This document shows positions 1 to 10,899 of a stretch of DNA of 64,000 nt, in pieces (position 1 is the stretch's first letter; each line of letters begins with the position of its first letter). The notes under the pieces are model-generated. The model ran no database searches and was not told the DNA's origin. It saw only the letters and a list, made by a program, of their open reading frames with translations. The stretch is from Mytilus californianus (taxonomy: Eukaryota > Mollusca > Bivalvia > Mytilida > Mytilidae): the NCBI RefSeq assembly GCF_021869535.1, contig NW_026262659.1, positions 6,572,001 to 6,636,000 of the forward strand. The letters are read 5' to 3'. The translations under genes were made by a program, and so were the position numbers.

Positions 1-415
1 TTTGGACGGTGATGTTCCTTTGGTACCATCTTACGGTGTTTATATATCACAACTCGTTTGCTATGCCCGTGTCAGTTGTGACGTTTTGGATTTCAATGAA
101 CATAATCTATGTATTACTGGTAAATTATTAAGTCAGGGATTTCGTTACTACAAATTACTTAAAACCTTTACTAAATTCTTCAAAAGATATAAAGATTTGG
201 TTTTGAAGTTTGCTTGTACCTGTAGAAAACTTATTTCAAACGGGATAGCACAAGTCATCCAACCTTTTACGGAGATGTTGTTTACCGAGCCCGAAAATTT
301 AGATACGATCAGGTTAAACTAATCAATCCTTTGAATAAACTTATTCTAAAAGGCTACCAATTCAACACTGGTCATTGATTATTGTTTTTATTGGTATTAA
401 TATTGATCTTATGGT
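1..415 (+). mobile_element. Retroelement R1, 3' end of RT reading frame
   Basis: An open frame from base 2 to 322 encodes the region downstream of the RT catalytic core. It begins with the block DGDVPLVPSYGVYISQL and continues with a basic stretch (QGFRYYKLLKTFTKFFKRY). The same block recurs in the RT fragments at 411-880 and 48489-48920. After the stop at 320-322 related sequence continues to about 415, where a second element begins. The matching tail resumes at about 1461, as the uninterrupted copy at 25010-25545 shows. The element is cut by the window edge. The RT lineage is not resolved here. Confidence 0.7.
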
Positions 416-1460
416 GTTTATATATCTCAACTTGTTCGATTCTCTCGTGTATGTAACAACGTATTTGATTACAACGAAAGAAATCTCTGTATTACTGAAA
501 AATTATTACACCAGGGTTTTCGATATCACAAACTAGTAAAAACATTTACTAAATTTTATCAACGGTACGAGGACATCATTCGTAAATATAAATCAACATG
601 CAGACATCTTATACGTTCAGGTATTTCACATCCAATATTTTATGGTAATATTCTTTACAAAGCACAAAAATGTCGGCATTCACCTCAAAAGCTAACCAAA
701 CCTTTAAACAGACTTATTCGGAAAGGATATAGTTTCGATACTGTTGTCAGGTCATTAAGAATTGCATGTTTTGGTATTAATATTGATTCACTCATAGGGT
801 CTTTGCATAGAAATAACACTATTATTCTAAAACCAGTTGTTGGCATGATACGGGTTATGTTCTTCTCGTATATTTAATTATGGTATGATACTAAACCCCT
901 AACGGGAGGGATTATACTTGATTTTCATATGATGAAGACATAATCTTTTAATCAGTTTAATTGAGGTCTGGAGCTGGCATGTCAGTAACTGCTAGTAGTC
1001 CTTTGTTAATTTATGTATCATTGTCATTTTTTTATTAGTTTCTTTTGTTACCTATTCTAAAATTGGACTCGGACTTCTTTTGAACTGAGTTTTACTGTGC
1101 GTATTGCATTGTGTTTCTTTATTCTACATTGGCTAGAGGTATAGGGGAAGGGTTGAGATCTCACAAAACATAATTAACCCCTCCGCATTTGTGCGCCTGT
1201 CCCAAGTCAGGAGCCTCTGGCCTTTGTTAGTCTTGTATGTTTTTTAATTTTAGTTCATTTATATGTTTTGGAGTTTAGTGTGACGTCCATTTTCACTGAA
1301 CTAGTACACAATTTTATTTAGGGGCCAGCTGAGGACCACCTCCGGGTGCGGGATTTTCTCGCTGCGTTGAAGATCCATTGGTGGCTTCCGGCTGTTGTGT
1401 GCTCTTTGGTCGGGTTGTTGTCTCTTTGACATATTCCCCATTTCCATTCTCAATTTTATT
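416..1460 (+). mobile_element. Retroelement R2, 5'-truncated, nested in R1
   Basis: The RT C-terminal frame restarts at the YGVYISQL block and runs, with substitutions and small breaks, to about 880. A 3' tail follows to about 1460 and ends in a pyrimidine-rich stretch (CCATTTCCATTCTCAATTTT). The same tail occurs inverted at 40637-41253 and, older, at 35440-35640 and 44598-45285. It interrupts R1: sequence before 415 and after 1461 is contiguous in the copy at 25010-25545. The short 5'-truncated form suits target-primed reverse transcription. Confidence 0.65.
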
Positions 1461-2056
1461 TGTTATCAGTATATTAAAATCAAACTAAATATTATTTGTA
1501 TATACATATGTACATTCATGGCTCTACAATCATTCAATACCTGACTCTTGACATTGCACAAGATCATGTTTTTCTCTGACTGTTAATGACGTCTTTACAC
1601 TAAATTCATTGGTTTTTGGATGTGTACTGATTGATATTTAAATCTTAGATGCATGATTTTTTTATTGGTTGTTATTGGCTTTGAACTAGCTGTAAGTAAC
1701 TGCGAGTACTATCAAATCTCTACTTGGTGTCTTTTTTTTTGTGGGGATGTATAAGTACCCTGCCACGTCCACTCTGTGTTTTTGTTAGCTTCTATTTGTA
1801 TCCATGTATCCATCTGATGAGTTAAGCCCTTTTCAACTAATTTTTATAGTTTGTTCTTATGTTGTACTATTACACCACTGTCCCAGGTTAGGGGAGGGTT
1901 GTCGCCTTCAAACTAGTGTATCCCCGCCACATTCTGTTTGTCCCAAGTCAGGAGCCTGTAATTCAGTGGTTGTCGTTTGTTGCTGTGTATCATATTTGTT
2001 TTTCGTTCATTATTTTGTACATAAATTAGGCCGTTAGTTTTCTCGTTAGAAATGTT
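1461..2056 (+). mobile_element. R1 retroelement 3' tail
   Basis: This is the continuation of R1 beyond the R2 insertion. It carries the R1 tail signature (CCCAAGTCAGGAGCCTGTAA, then AGGCCGTTAGTTTTCTCGTT). It stops abruptly where the 540-bp tandem array begins, so the usual final part of the tail (ending near CATACCACATCTTCTT in other copies) is missing. The 77-residue frame at 1804-2037 is a by-product of the tail. Confidence 0.65.
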
Positions 2057-2062
2057 TTACAA

Positions 2063-4027
2063 TTGAAAACAACGTTCAAACCTATGATTGCGTTGGATAT
2101 AAACCGCAATTTTTATACGTGTGCATGCAAAAACAAATTTCTTGTTAGAGGGGTCTAAATACAGCACAAACAACATTTTCCAAAAGACCAAAAAAGTGAA
2201 AAAGTATATTTTAACAAAATGCATTTGACTAACAGGTCGAACAACAAATGTTCTTAAACCCTGCTGACTGCCATTGGCGATTGCCAAATAAACGGATCAC
2301 AAGGTGTAATAAATGGATCTTAATTAAAAATTTAATACCAGACAGAAAACAATAAACTTGCGGCAAAGATGGTATACCGCAAACAAAGGTGCAAAGATTT
2401 TTGTACACCATATCCGGATTTCGACAATTAATGTCTCTTCAGTGATGTTAGGAATCGAAACAGTATTTGGAAGGCCATGTAATTTACCTCAATTTAGGAT
2501 AGACTCTCGAATTTTGAGGAGTCAAATTAGGATGAACGGATCATATAAACCCGAAGGCAAATATAATACAAGCCCAAACGAAAAAATATAAACAAGTCTA
2601 AATTGAAAACAACGTTCAAACCTATGATTGCGTTGGATAAAAACCGCAATTTTTATACGTGTGCATGCAAAAACAAATTTCTTGTTAGAGGGGTCTAAAT
2701 ACAGCACAAACAACATTTTCCAAAAGACCAAAAAAGTGAAAAAGTATATTTTAACAAAACGCATTTGACTAACAGGTCGAACAACAAATGTTCTTACACC
2801 CTGCTTACTGCCATTGGCGATTGCCAAATAAACGGACCACAAGGTGTAATAAATGGATCTTAATTAAAAATTTAATACCAGACAGAAAAACAATAAACTT
2901 GCGGCAAAGATGGTATACCGCAAACAAAGGTGCAAAGATTTTTGGACACCATATCCGGATTTCCACAAATAATGTCTCGTCAGTGATGTTAGGAATCGAA
3001 ACAGTATTTGGAAGGCCATGTAATTTACCTCAATTTAGGATAGACTCTCGAATTTTGAGGAGTCAAATTAGGATGAACGGATCATATAAACCCGAAGGCA
3101 AATATAATACAAGCCCAAACGAACAAATATAAACAAGTCTAAATTGAAAACAACGTTCAAACCTATGATTGCGTTGGATAAAAACCGCAATTTTTATACG
3201 TGTGCGTGCAAAAACAAATTTCTTGTTAGAGGGGTCTGAAAACAGCTCAAACAACATTTTCCAAAAGACCAAAAAAGTGAAAAAGTATATTTTAACAAAA
3301 CGCATTTGACTAACAGGTCGAACAACAAATGTTCTTAAACCCTGCTGACGGCCATTGGCGATTGCCAAAGAAACGGATCAAAAGGTGTAATAAATGGATC
3401 TTAATTAAAAATTTAATACCAGACAGAAAACAATAAACTTGCGGCAAAGATGGTATACCGCAAACAAAGGTGCAAAGATTTTTGTACACCATATCCGGAT
3501 TTCGACAATTAATGTCTCTTCAGTGATGTTAGGAATCGAAACAGTATTTGGAAGGCCATGTTATTTACCTCAATTTAGGATAGACTCTCGAATTTTGAGG
3601 AGTCAAATTAGGATGAACGGATCATATAAACCCGAAGGCAAATATAATACAAGCCCAAACGAAAAAATATAAACAAGTCTAAATTGAAAACAACGTTCAA
3701 ACCTATGATTGCGTTGGATAAAAACCGCAATTTTTATACGTGTGCATGCAAAAACAAATTTCTTGTTAGAGGGGTCTAAATACAGCACAAACAACATTTT
3801 CCAAAAGACCAAAAAAGTGAAAAAGTATATTCTAACAAAACGCATTTGACTAACAGGTCGAACAACAAATGTTCTTAAACCCTGCTGACTGCCATTGGGG
3901 ATTGCCAAATAAACGGATCACAAGGTGTAATAAATGAATCTTAATTAAAAATTTAATATCAGACAGAAAACAATAAACTTGCGGCAAAGATGGTATACCG
4001 CAAACAAAGGTGCAAAGATTTTTGTAC
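2063..4027. repeat. Tandem array, about 3.6 copies of a 540-bp unit
   Basis: Units start at 2063, 2603, 3144 and 3684 with TTGAAAACAACGTTC and are near-identical. The last is cut at about 4027, where a TA microsatellite follows. Each unit carries, on the minus strand, a hydrophobic frame of about 101 codons, at 2522-2842 (106 codons in that unit), 3063-3368 and 3603-3908. The first, partial frame is at 2057-2287. High identity suggests recent amplification or gene conversion. I know no function for the unit. Confidence 0.93.
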
Positions 4028-4048
4028 ATATATATATATATATATATC
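4028..4048. repeat. TA microsatellite
   Basis: A short alternating TA run sits exactly where the last 540-bp unit stops. Confidence 0.85.
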
Positions 4049-4049
4049 T

Positions 4050-4485
4050 AAAATAAGGAGATGTGGTACATGTATGATTGCCAATGCAACAACTATCCAC
4101 CACAATTCATATTTCAAAGCTAAAAGTGAAACAATTCATACCAGAAAACTAATGGCTTATTTACGAATTTATAAGTACAATTTATGAAAAGCATACATGT
4201 ATACACGTATGACAGATTAAGACAAGAACCAATAACAGCCACTGAATTACAGGCTCCTGGCTTGGGACAGGCACAGACAGAATACGGCGGGGTTGAACAT
4301 GTTTGTGAGCGCTCAACCCACCCCTAACTTGGGAAGTGGTGTTACAGCACAACATTAGAAAAAACTGTAAAAAAATCAGTTGCAAATGGCTAAACTTAGT
4401 AAATCGGAATAAAGCACAAAAAAACAAACTAACATAAAACCAATAGACACAAAGACCCGATATAAGAGTACTCGCAGTTACTGAA
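4050..4485 (-). mobile_element. R1-type 3' tail, minus strand, broken copy
   Basis: Reverse-complement matches to the R1 tail include AATTACAGGCTCCTGGCTTG, followed by a C-rich stretch and a block ending near GTACTCGCAGTTACTG. The piece at 4050-4095 (GATTGCCAATGCAACAACT) is the extreme end of the same tail. The middle has diverged or been replaced. Confidence 0.55.
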
Positions 4486-5254
4486 AAATAGTGCAAAGCT
4501 AATAAATAAATTCATGTTACGGTTACATGTAAAACAAATGATATATGTCAAAAACATGTGCCAAATCTGGTTAAATCTATATATATGCCTGAGGTAGTAA
4601 AATCTTGGTGTGTCGAATAATTTGAACATTTTATAAACAGTAAATCTATTATAGAAAATGTTGTATCAACGATGTCTTTATGTATCGCTTAAATTTGAAT
4701 AGTTGTAGAATTTCTTGTAGTAACACATTAAGATGTGTCCTGCTTTAATGAAATGACGAAAAAAATCATATCTTTCCAATTTTGATTTTAAATTTGTATA
4801 CAGTGACTCACCAGAAATAAAGTTCCATGCATTTGATTATAAAACATAAGCAATCACACAGGCAATAGCTAGTACATAAAATGCAGCACTGTTATTTATA
4901 TATTGTACATTCAAATGATAAGTAGATATAAATGTAAGTTTTTTACTGGTTATTCCAGCACTATTATTATTATCCCGTATATCTTATTGCTTAATAGATT
5001 CAGTGTTCGGGTTTAAAATGCTTGAATTTTGATTTAGTAATAAATCTGTTCATATGACTGTAGGCTATAGATGAATACACACATTAAGAAAACCAAGTTC
5101 AAAGTGCCTTTTGTAATATAGAAACGATGCTAACTTAATACTTTCTTACTCTGTAATATCAGGTAATTTATTTTCGAGTAAAGATTAAGGTACAAATTTC
5201 ATAAATAGACCGTTTTTCTGAAGAAAAGATAGTTGTGTCACTGAAAAAAGAGGC
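4486..5254. other. No recognisable feature
   Basis: AT-rich sequence with no long reading frame, no splice-bounded conserved exon and no repeat that I can identify. Confidence 0.5.
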
Positions 5255-5430
5255 GAAAGATACCAAGGGGATATTCAAAGCTCATAAGTCGAAGAAAATC
5301 TGACAACGTCTTGGCAACAAAAAAATGGAAGACGACGAAAAGTTAAACAGACAAACAAGTAAAAAAAATGCACAGAAAACTAAATTCCGAGCAACACGAA
5401 CCCCCACCAAACGTTATGGTCTCGAGTACT
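5255..5430 (-). mobile_element. R3-type retroelement 3' tail, minus strand
   Basis: This matches the reverse complement of the tail at 55505-55805: a block near AGCAACACGAACCCCCACCA and one near AAAGATACCAAGGGGATATT. No RT coding sequence remains beside it. Confidence 0.5.
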
Positions 5431-6734
5431 TCAGAAGGGTAGCCAGATCATTCTCTAAGTGTTAAACTAGTCATTTTGCTCTTGATAAGTATAAATATAA
5501 GTATATAATTGACATGTACATACTATTTCCTTATAAGGATATAGTATATTAAAACTGAAATATGATCACGTGTATGAATGTCATGAACTATGTACGAATG
5601 CGATAAAATAAACGTAAATAGAGAAATTGTCGGTCGATGTGTTCCCCTTTATCAACTTATATAATATGATAAAGATTATTGTACCGTCAAACACATACAT
5701 AACTGCACTTGTTTTGATAGCACATAACGTGTATTCGAAACAGACCTCGTCATGGCCGATGTGTCCTAACATCTAGACTAGTATAGTTATCGTCAATCTC
5801 ATTTGTCTGTGAATCGTTCTTTAATTGCCAGTCTGTTGTCTTGAAAACAATAAAAATACCAAGTTGAAAAATCAGCACAAAACACTGCACATTATGTCGA
5901 ATTATCGTTGCTAGTTAAACATCCAGTGGCAAATATCTCATGCAATTTAAGGACGAGAAAACATATTTCTATGATCATAAGTAGTGTTTGGAAAGTGTGT
6001 CGACTGGGATAATGTGTAGAGTAATTGGATAAGAAAAAGAGCGTATATACCGTTTTATATGCACCTTACGGGGTATCAGATAAGACTCGTTCATTCTGAT
6101 GTAGCTGCATATCTATAATCCCACAAATTAAAACGAATGCCTCTAAGTGTATATCTATTGCCGAACGGTGACAACAATCATAAAACCAAGTCAACCTTTG
6201 TGTTTTAGAAATTTCACCATTAAATATTTTTTACGGAACATTAGACAGAAAGCATCTTACATATGAAATTGATGTAAAGTAGAAATTATTCAAATTTCAT
6301 TCAGTTCAATTCCATTTCTATTGATTTTGATAAATTGGCCATGAAACCACGTTAGTGAGAGAAAACTAAGGCTGTAAACACACTCTTGTATTGTTATCTA
6401 AACAAGAATAGGCCCAGTTCGTGAAGTGAAATATGAATGGGAAATGTTTTTTTTTCTTTAGATGTGTCTAAGATTGCATCCCAGATAAATAATAATTCAA
6501 GTGTGCAAAGCATTTATAAACATTTTACTTCTTATTTACAAAAAAAACCTGTTTGACAGATATTGTTCACGTTATAATCCTGATATCATAAAATACACAT
6601 ACCATTTTTTTGATTAAACAAAAGTTCATTTAAATTGAAAAAAAAAATTGTAATAAAGAAATCCCAGTGACGTCACATGACATGTTTGCTACATTTAATA
6701 ACTCAGAACATTCAAAAGTCAACCATCACAGATC

Positions 6735-7187
6735 TTATTCCTCCTCCTCCACAACTGACGGCATTAACGATGTTTTAGGAATGTTTTGTCTATGGAATCG
6801 TACTCCTAGTTTCCCTGGTTTTACCAAATGTCTAGAGCTTTGTAGTGAAGCTATCCATTCCTCGGTGTCTGATTTAGAATTAGCTACAAATGTTACTTTA
6901 CCACCGTCGATACTGTTAGGTATGATCTTTATTTCATTTGTTTCTCCTCTGGAAATCTGACAGTTTCTAAGACTTAGGAACAATCCAGAATTAGTTAATA
7001 ACTGATCCTTATGTACTATAGCATAATGTTCAAATCTGGTTTTGTAAACTCTAAGAAACACAGGAACCGTCAAAGCTTTGTTGTTATAAGTCTGTACCAT
7101 ATGTAATCGTCCATTTTTAATTTCCGATTCTCTCTTACCATCCTCCAGTTTAACACTAATGTTATTGTTGATTAATGTTAAAACCAT
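6735..7187 (-). CDS. PH-domain-like protein, paralogue A (150 aa)
   Basis: This single-exon frame has a start at 7185-7187 and its stop codon at 6735-6737. The frame stays open upstream, but this ATG is chosen because paralogue B (58850-59302) starts at the same place with the same length and both begin MVLT. Residues about 28-125 look like a pleckstrin-homology fold: a strand-rich core (KNGRLHMVQTYNNKALTVP; FEHYAIVHKDQL) and a final helix with the hallmark tryptophan (EEWIASLQ). The C-terminus is acidic (VVEEEE). There is no signal peptide or membrane segment, so a cytosolic or membrane-peripheral role is likely. A conserved ATTAAA lies about 36 bases after the stop (6694-6699). The PH call rests on pattern, not on a profile search, and the ligand is unknown. 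Confidence 0.75.
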   Translation of the reverse strand: MVLTLINNNISVKLEDGKRESEIKNGRLHMVQTYNNKALTVPVFLRVYKTRFEHYAIVHKDQLLTNSGLFLSLRNCQISRGETNEIKIIPNSIDGGKVTFVANSKSDTEEWIASLQSSRHLVKPGKLGVRFHRQNIPKTSLMPSVVEEEE

Positions 7188-7244
7188 AATTGTTTTTATC
7201 CTTTTATCACGAGATTCAAAGTAAGTTTGAATTATCAACAAACG

Positions 7245-7372
7245 TTTGCTTATATATGCACTTTTCACCGACTATTTACATGACATATATAGATATGTGG
7301 TTGTGTAATCATCCAGCGATTGATACCGTTAACACACAGTGACACAAAGTAGATCATAATGTTTAATTAACA
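7245..7372 (-). promoter_or_regulatory. Conserved promoter region of PH-like paralogue A
   Basis: A TATA-like run (7251-7257) sits about 64 bases upstream of the ATG. The next 110 bases are strongly conserved with the paralogue's upstream region (59360-59495), including blocks around ACATATATAGATATGTGG, GCGATTGATACCGT and ACACAGTGACACA. Conservation across an otherwise diverged duplication suggests a core promoter and proximal elements. The transcription start is not located. Confidence 0.5.
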
Positions 7373-7499
7373 TTTTGAAAGAATAAAAAAGTGCTATTAC
7401 ACAATGCAATTAACATAGTTATATGATTAAAGAAATGAATCTTTCATATGAAAAGTGAAAGATTACCTATAACTTTGTAATATTACGAGGGGATTTTAT

Positions 7500-7613
7500 A
7501 CATGTAATGGTCTCCCTCTGATAGGTACATATCGCTGTGTAGGTTGTATTTTGTTATCCATGTAATGGTTTCCCTCTGATAGGTACATATCGCTGTGTAG
7601 GCTGTATTTTGTG
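7500..7613. repeat. 58-bp tandem duplication
   Basis: Two near-identical 58-bp units stand head to tail, each containing CCCTCTGATAGGTACATATC. They differ at a few bases. Confidence 0.9.
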
Positions 7614-7674
7614 GTGTATTGTTGGTTTCTAGGAAATATCATTCAAAGGTATAAATTATTGATTACGTGTATTG

Positions 7675-7850
7675 ACCATTTTTGGTGGGGTTCGTGTTGT
7701 TCAGTCTATAGTTTTCTGTGTTATGTTTTTCTATACGGTTGTATGTGTTTTGGTCTTTTGATAGTTTTTTTGCCATGGCTTTGTCAGTTTGTTTTCGACT
7801 TGTGAGTTAAAATGCCCCTTAAGTATATCTCTCCTCTAAAAATGAAATAC
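7675..7850 (+). mobile_element. R3-type retroelement 3' tail fragment
   Basis: It contains GGTGGGGTTCGTGTTGTTCA, then GCCATGGCTTTGTCAGTTTG, the signature of the R3 tail also present at 19700, 33190 (minus) and 55505. Confidence 0.55.
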
Positions 7851-8149
7851 TTGTTATAACCAACTTAATTATTTGTGAAGATGTCTAAAGTGACCATGAG
7901 GAATGCGAATCGATCATGTATACAGGGTTTGATACATTTATTGTATTTGCTTAAAGCCCAGTGACAAATATTTCATTCATTTTTATGACAGGAAAACATT
8001 GACAATAAATAGAATAGGTCTGCTACGTTGTTCGACAGATATTTTATATCAAATAACTATTCATCAGAGCCAACCCAAAAGATTGGAAAACCAATGATGC
8101 TTAAATTCATATTGCGCTACAAAATTTTTGAAGAATGGCTTTTACGTCA

Positions 8150-8680
8150 CCAAATTTTGTTGAAAGCGCTAGAGCGCCGAAGAATGGTTTGGTTACATCA
8201 TCAATTGTTTTTCGTTTTAATACGCTCGTTTACGGGACGTATTATGGTATACCGTTGTCCCTCCGTTTGTCGTTAAAATATCGGACAATTACTCAAAAAC
8301 GCTATTACCAATTTTCATAAGACTTTGGTGAATTGTTTATATTTATTGGGGTAAGTTCCCTTGCGACTTTTATAAATTTTAGATTTAACGTTTCCGAGTA
8401 TCATGCGCTCATGGCGCAGCTCATGGCGCAGCTCTCTACTTGAAATGGTCTGTATTAGAATTTTACATGTACTTTTTTTTAATTGTGTATAACAGGAGAT
8501 ATATACAATATATGTACATTTTAATAAAAAGTTCGAACGAGCTTTAGAAACGGTTCGAAAGAGAGGCTCGCCGAGCTTTTCTCCTGTTTCGTAGCGAGTA
8601 CAAATAAATTTTGTTTTTCCGACAATGTACATATATTTTTCTATCCTGTAATTTACACCCGGCACTTTAAGGTTAAATTA
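8150..8680 (+). repeat. Interspersed bivalve repeat, diverged
   Basis: Sequence around TTTACGGGACGTATTATGGT, followed by the GTTTGTCG and AACGTTTCCGAG blocks, resembles a dispersed repeat I recall from bivalve genomes. No second copy is in this window, so the call rests on recognition only. Frames of 61-116 codons here are incidental. Confidence 0.4.
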
Positions 8681-9344
8681 GTTGTTTAAACCAAAAGATT
8701 CAAATACATGTCGTATGGTTCAACCAATGTGTGATGTTGACCATAAAACTTCTGTACTGGTAATTTCTATCATTCTTCCTCGAAACCCACCTGATGTAGT
8801 TTTTGCTTTATAAGCACACCCCTGTTTAAGGAATCCGTATTGTTCGCAAAAGAAGTGACAGTATTTTTCAGCTGAAGGTTTAATTGAATATGATAATCAT
8901 ATTAAGTAATTTAGGGAATAATGTCGTGAATGTCCGTAATCAAACGCATGTCCGTGATCTAGTACATGGTCGTGTTTAAAAAAATCTGTTGGTCCTCTAT
9001 TTATCAAAAGTTACATATTCGATAACTTTTTTTAATCACTGTTACATCATATGCAGGTTATGAACTAATTCATCAAAGTGCAGGTACAAAAAGACAAACA
9101 GTGGAGTGAACAGCCGGGTCGCATGAACTCCTACCGGACAGAGACAAAAGGGTAAAACGCTTGCCTCATTTCTTCCTTCGTGTGAATTCAAACGCTTATT
9201 TATGATATGTATATACATTTACAACTGTATAGATGGATTGGTGGATGATCAGGAGCGTCACAACGACAGAAATAATGAGGGTGTGGATGGGGTTAACAGA
9301 ATAGCGACTAATGGGCAAATGTGCCAAATAAAGGCTAGACTCAA

Positions 9345-9540
9345 GCTAGCAGCCACTCGCTAGCAGCCAAAAAATACAGAATAGTGAATAATAGGACAAA
9401 ACAATAAATAATAGAGAATAATGGGGTGCTAAAATATAAAGAATAGAGAATAATTGCCGAAAATATAAATAAATTAAAAAAATGACCTAAAAAATTAAGG
9501 AATACAGAAATGAAGGACCCCACCCAGATCGTCATGTTAT
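9345..9540 (-). repeat. TATTCTC-rich degenerate short tandem repeat, copy 1
   Basis: Repeated AATAGAGAATAAT-type motifs, spaced about 30 bases apart, end in a GGACCCCACCC block. The same repeat lies inverted at 15960-16180, where the motif reads ATTATTCTCTATTCT. Confidence 0.7.
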
Positions 9541-9669
9541 CTGTTAGCAGGTGAATCCTAACTCGGTGAATCGATAGATGTGTATTTGCAGTACATAAAT
9601 ACACATTTAAGACAAGCAGAAACGACTGCTTATATATTTTTTTTAGATTTATTGACCATTTTTACTATG

Positions 9670-9670
<1 letters not shown>

Positions 9671-9702
<32 letters not shown>
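9671..9702. repeat. GA microsatellite
   Basis: A pure dinucleotide GA run of about 30 bases is followed by an A-rich run. Confidence 0.9.
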
Positions 9703-9703
<1 letters not shown>

Positions 9704-10013
9704 AAAAAAAAACACGTATACACATGATCCCATCTGTTTTTAAAATTAAACAGTAACAAAGATATTCTAAATTGTTAAGAAAGGACGTTTCATCAGTATG
9801 GTAAGGAGGATTATTTCTATGAAATGAGATGGCAATGCTTTGTAAACTACATACTCTGGTCCTTTATTTGACAATTACAAAAAGGTGACTTCATTGAACA
9901 ATGGGATGATAATGATAATGTATGTGTGTGTGCAGTGTCAAGTGTATTGTATATTCAGAAGACATGCCTTCCTACTCAGACACATTATTCTTGACAGTGG
10001 CTCATGTTTGAGC

Positions 10014-10535
10014 CTTTTTTCAAAAAGGGAGATGAATAGATGGTTTCAAACTACCGGGTATCATCCTGTTGCTTTGTTGGACTGTGTTGGTAAAGCTTTT
10101 GAACGGATTGTTTATTAACATTTTTCTAATTTCATTTTTGAACACAAATTATAATAAGAATTTCATGCAGTCGGGTTTTGTTCCTGGTCATTTATAATTT
10201 CATCAAATGATAGAGAATTTTCACCGAATTCGTTTAACTTTTGAAGATAACGTATTTACATGTATGTGTTTTTGTAATACCTCGAAGGCTTTTGACCGCC
10301 TTAGGCATAAAAGTAAAAATTAAAACATATGGTATAACAGGCACACAATCAGATTTGGTTGAAAATTATTTAGGTTATAGGAAACAAAAAAGCGTTTCTA
10401 AAAATTTCAGAATCTACACTTTTAAAGCAGGTCTACCCAAGGCTCAGTACTCGTGCCTTTATTATTTCTTATGTTTGTAAATGATATTGCAGATGAAGTT
10501 CAATGTTTAGTGAGCCCTTTGAGATTTCTTTTTAC
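10014..10535 (+). mobile_element. Decayed LINE (non-LTR) reverse transcriptase fragment
   Basis: Broken frames together spell the middle of a LINE-type RT: YHPVALLDCVGKAFERIVY (10056-10115), a stretch like the usual SGFVPGHST block, CNTSKAFDR, KTYGITG, and finally FVNDIADEVQCLV (10472-10510). Stops and frame changes separate these blocks, so it is a pseudogene. It looks like the large Jockey/CR1-type class by motif order, not assigned further. An R1-type tail directly follows. Confidence 0.7.
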
Positions 10536-10547
10536 GAGCAGTATAAT

Positions 10548-10895
10548 GTCGAGGATAAGGGGAGGGTTTGGGCGCCTGCTGGTGTGGTTAACCCAACCAT
10601 ATTCTGTATATGTCTGTCCCAAGTCAGGAGCCTTTAATTCAGTTGTTGTCGTTTGTTGCTGTATATCATATTTGTTTTGTGGTTATTGTTTTGTACTTAA
10701 GAATAAGGCCGTTAGTTTTCTCGTTTAAATTTGTTTCACATTTATCATTTCGAAGCAATTTATAGCTTGCTATGCGGTATAGGTTTTAGTCATTTTGGAA
10801 GGCCGTACGATGACCTATAGTTGCTAACTTCTAGCTCATTTGGTCTCTGGTGGAGAGTTATCTCATTGACAATCATACCACGTCTTCTTATGTTT
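10548..10895 (+). mobile_element. R1-type retroelement 3' tail
   Basis: It holds the full signature order: AGGGGAGGGTTTGGGCGCC, CCCAAGTCAGGAGCCT, GGCCGTTAGTTTTCTCGTTT, GGCCGTACGATGACCTATAG and ACCACGTCTTCTTATG. It is one of the best-kept copies of the tail in the window. Confidence 0.65.
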
Positions 10896-10899
10896 TGTA

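Larger units (their letters stand above)
5555..9580. repeat. Segmental duplication, copy A
   Basis: This block is collinear, in direct orientation, with 54460-61660. Matching stretches include 5571-5760 with 54480-54660, 5850-5960 with 54720-54850, the PH-like gene with its upstream region, and 8990-9120 with 61320-61460. Divergence is moderate in non-coding parts and small in the PH-like coding region, so the duplication is old but the gene is constrained. Copy A is shorter because copy B has later insertions. The intervals 7675-7850 and 8150-8680 in copy A are repeats of its own. Confidence 0.75.

Noticed and set aside
2522-3908. Repeated minus-strand frames of about 101 codons as a gene family
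   Set aside because: They lie in near-identical tandem units, so their conservation follows from recent copying. No domain, no separate promoter.
6667-6960. 97-codon plus frame over the PH-like gene
   Set aside because: It is the antisense shadow of paralogue A, whose minus-strand frame is conserved with paralogue B.
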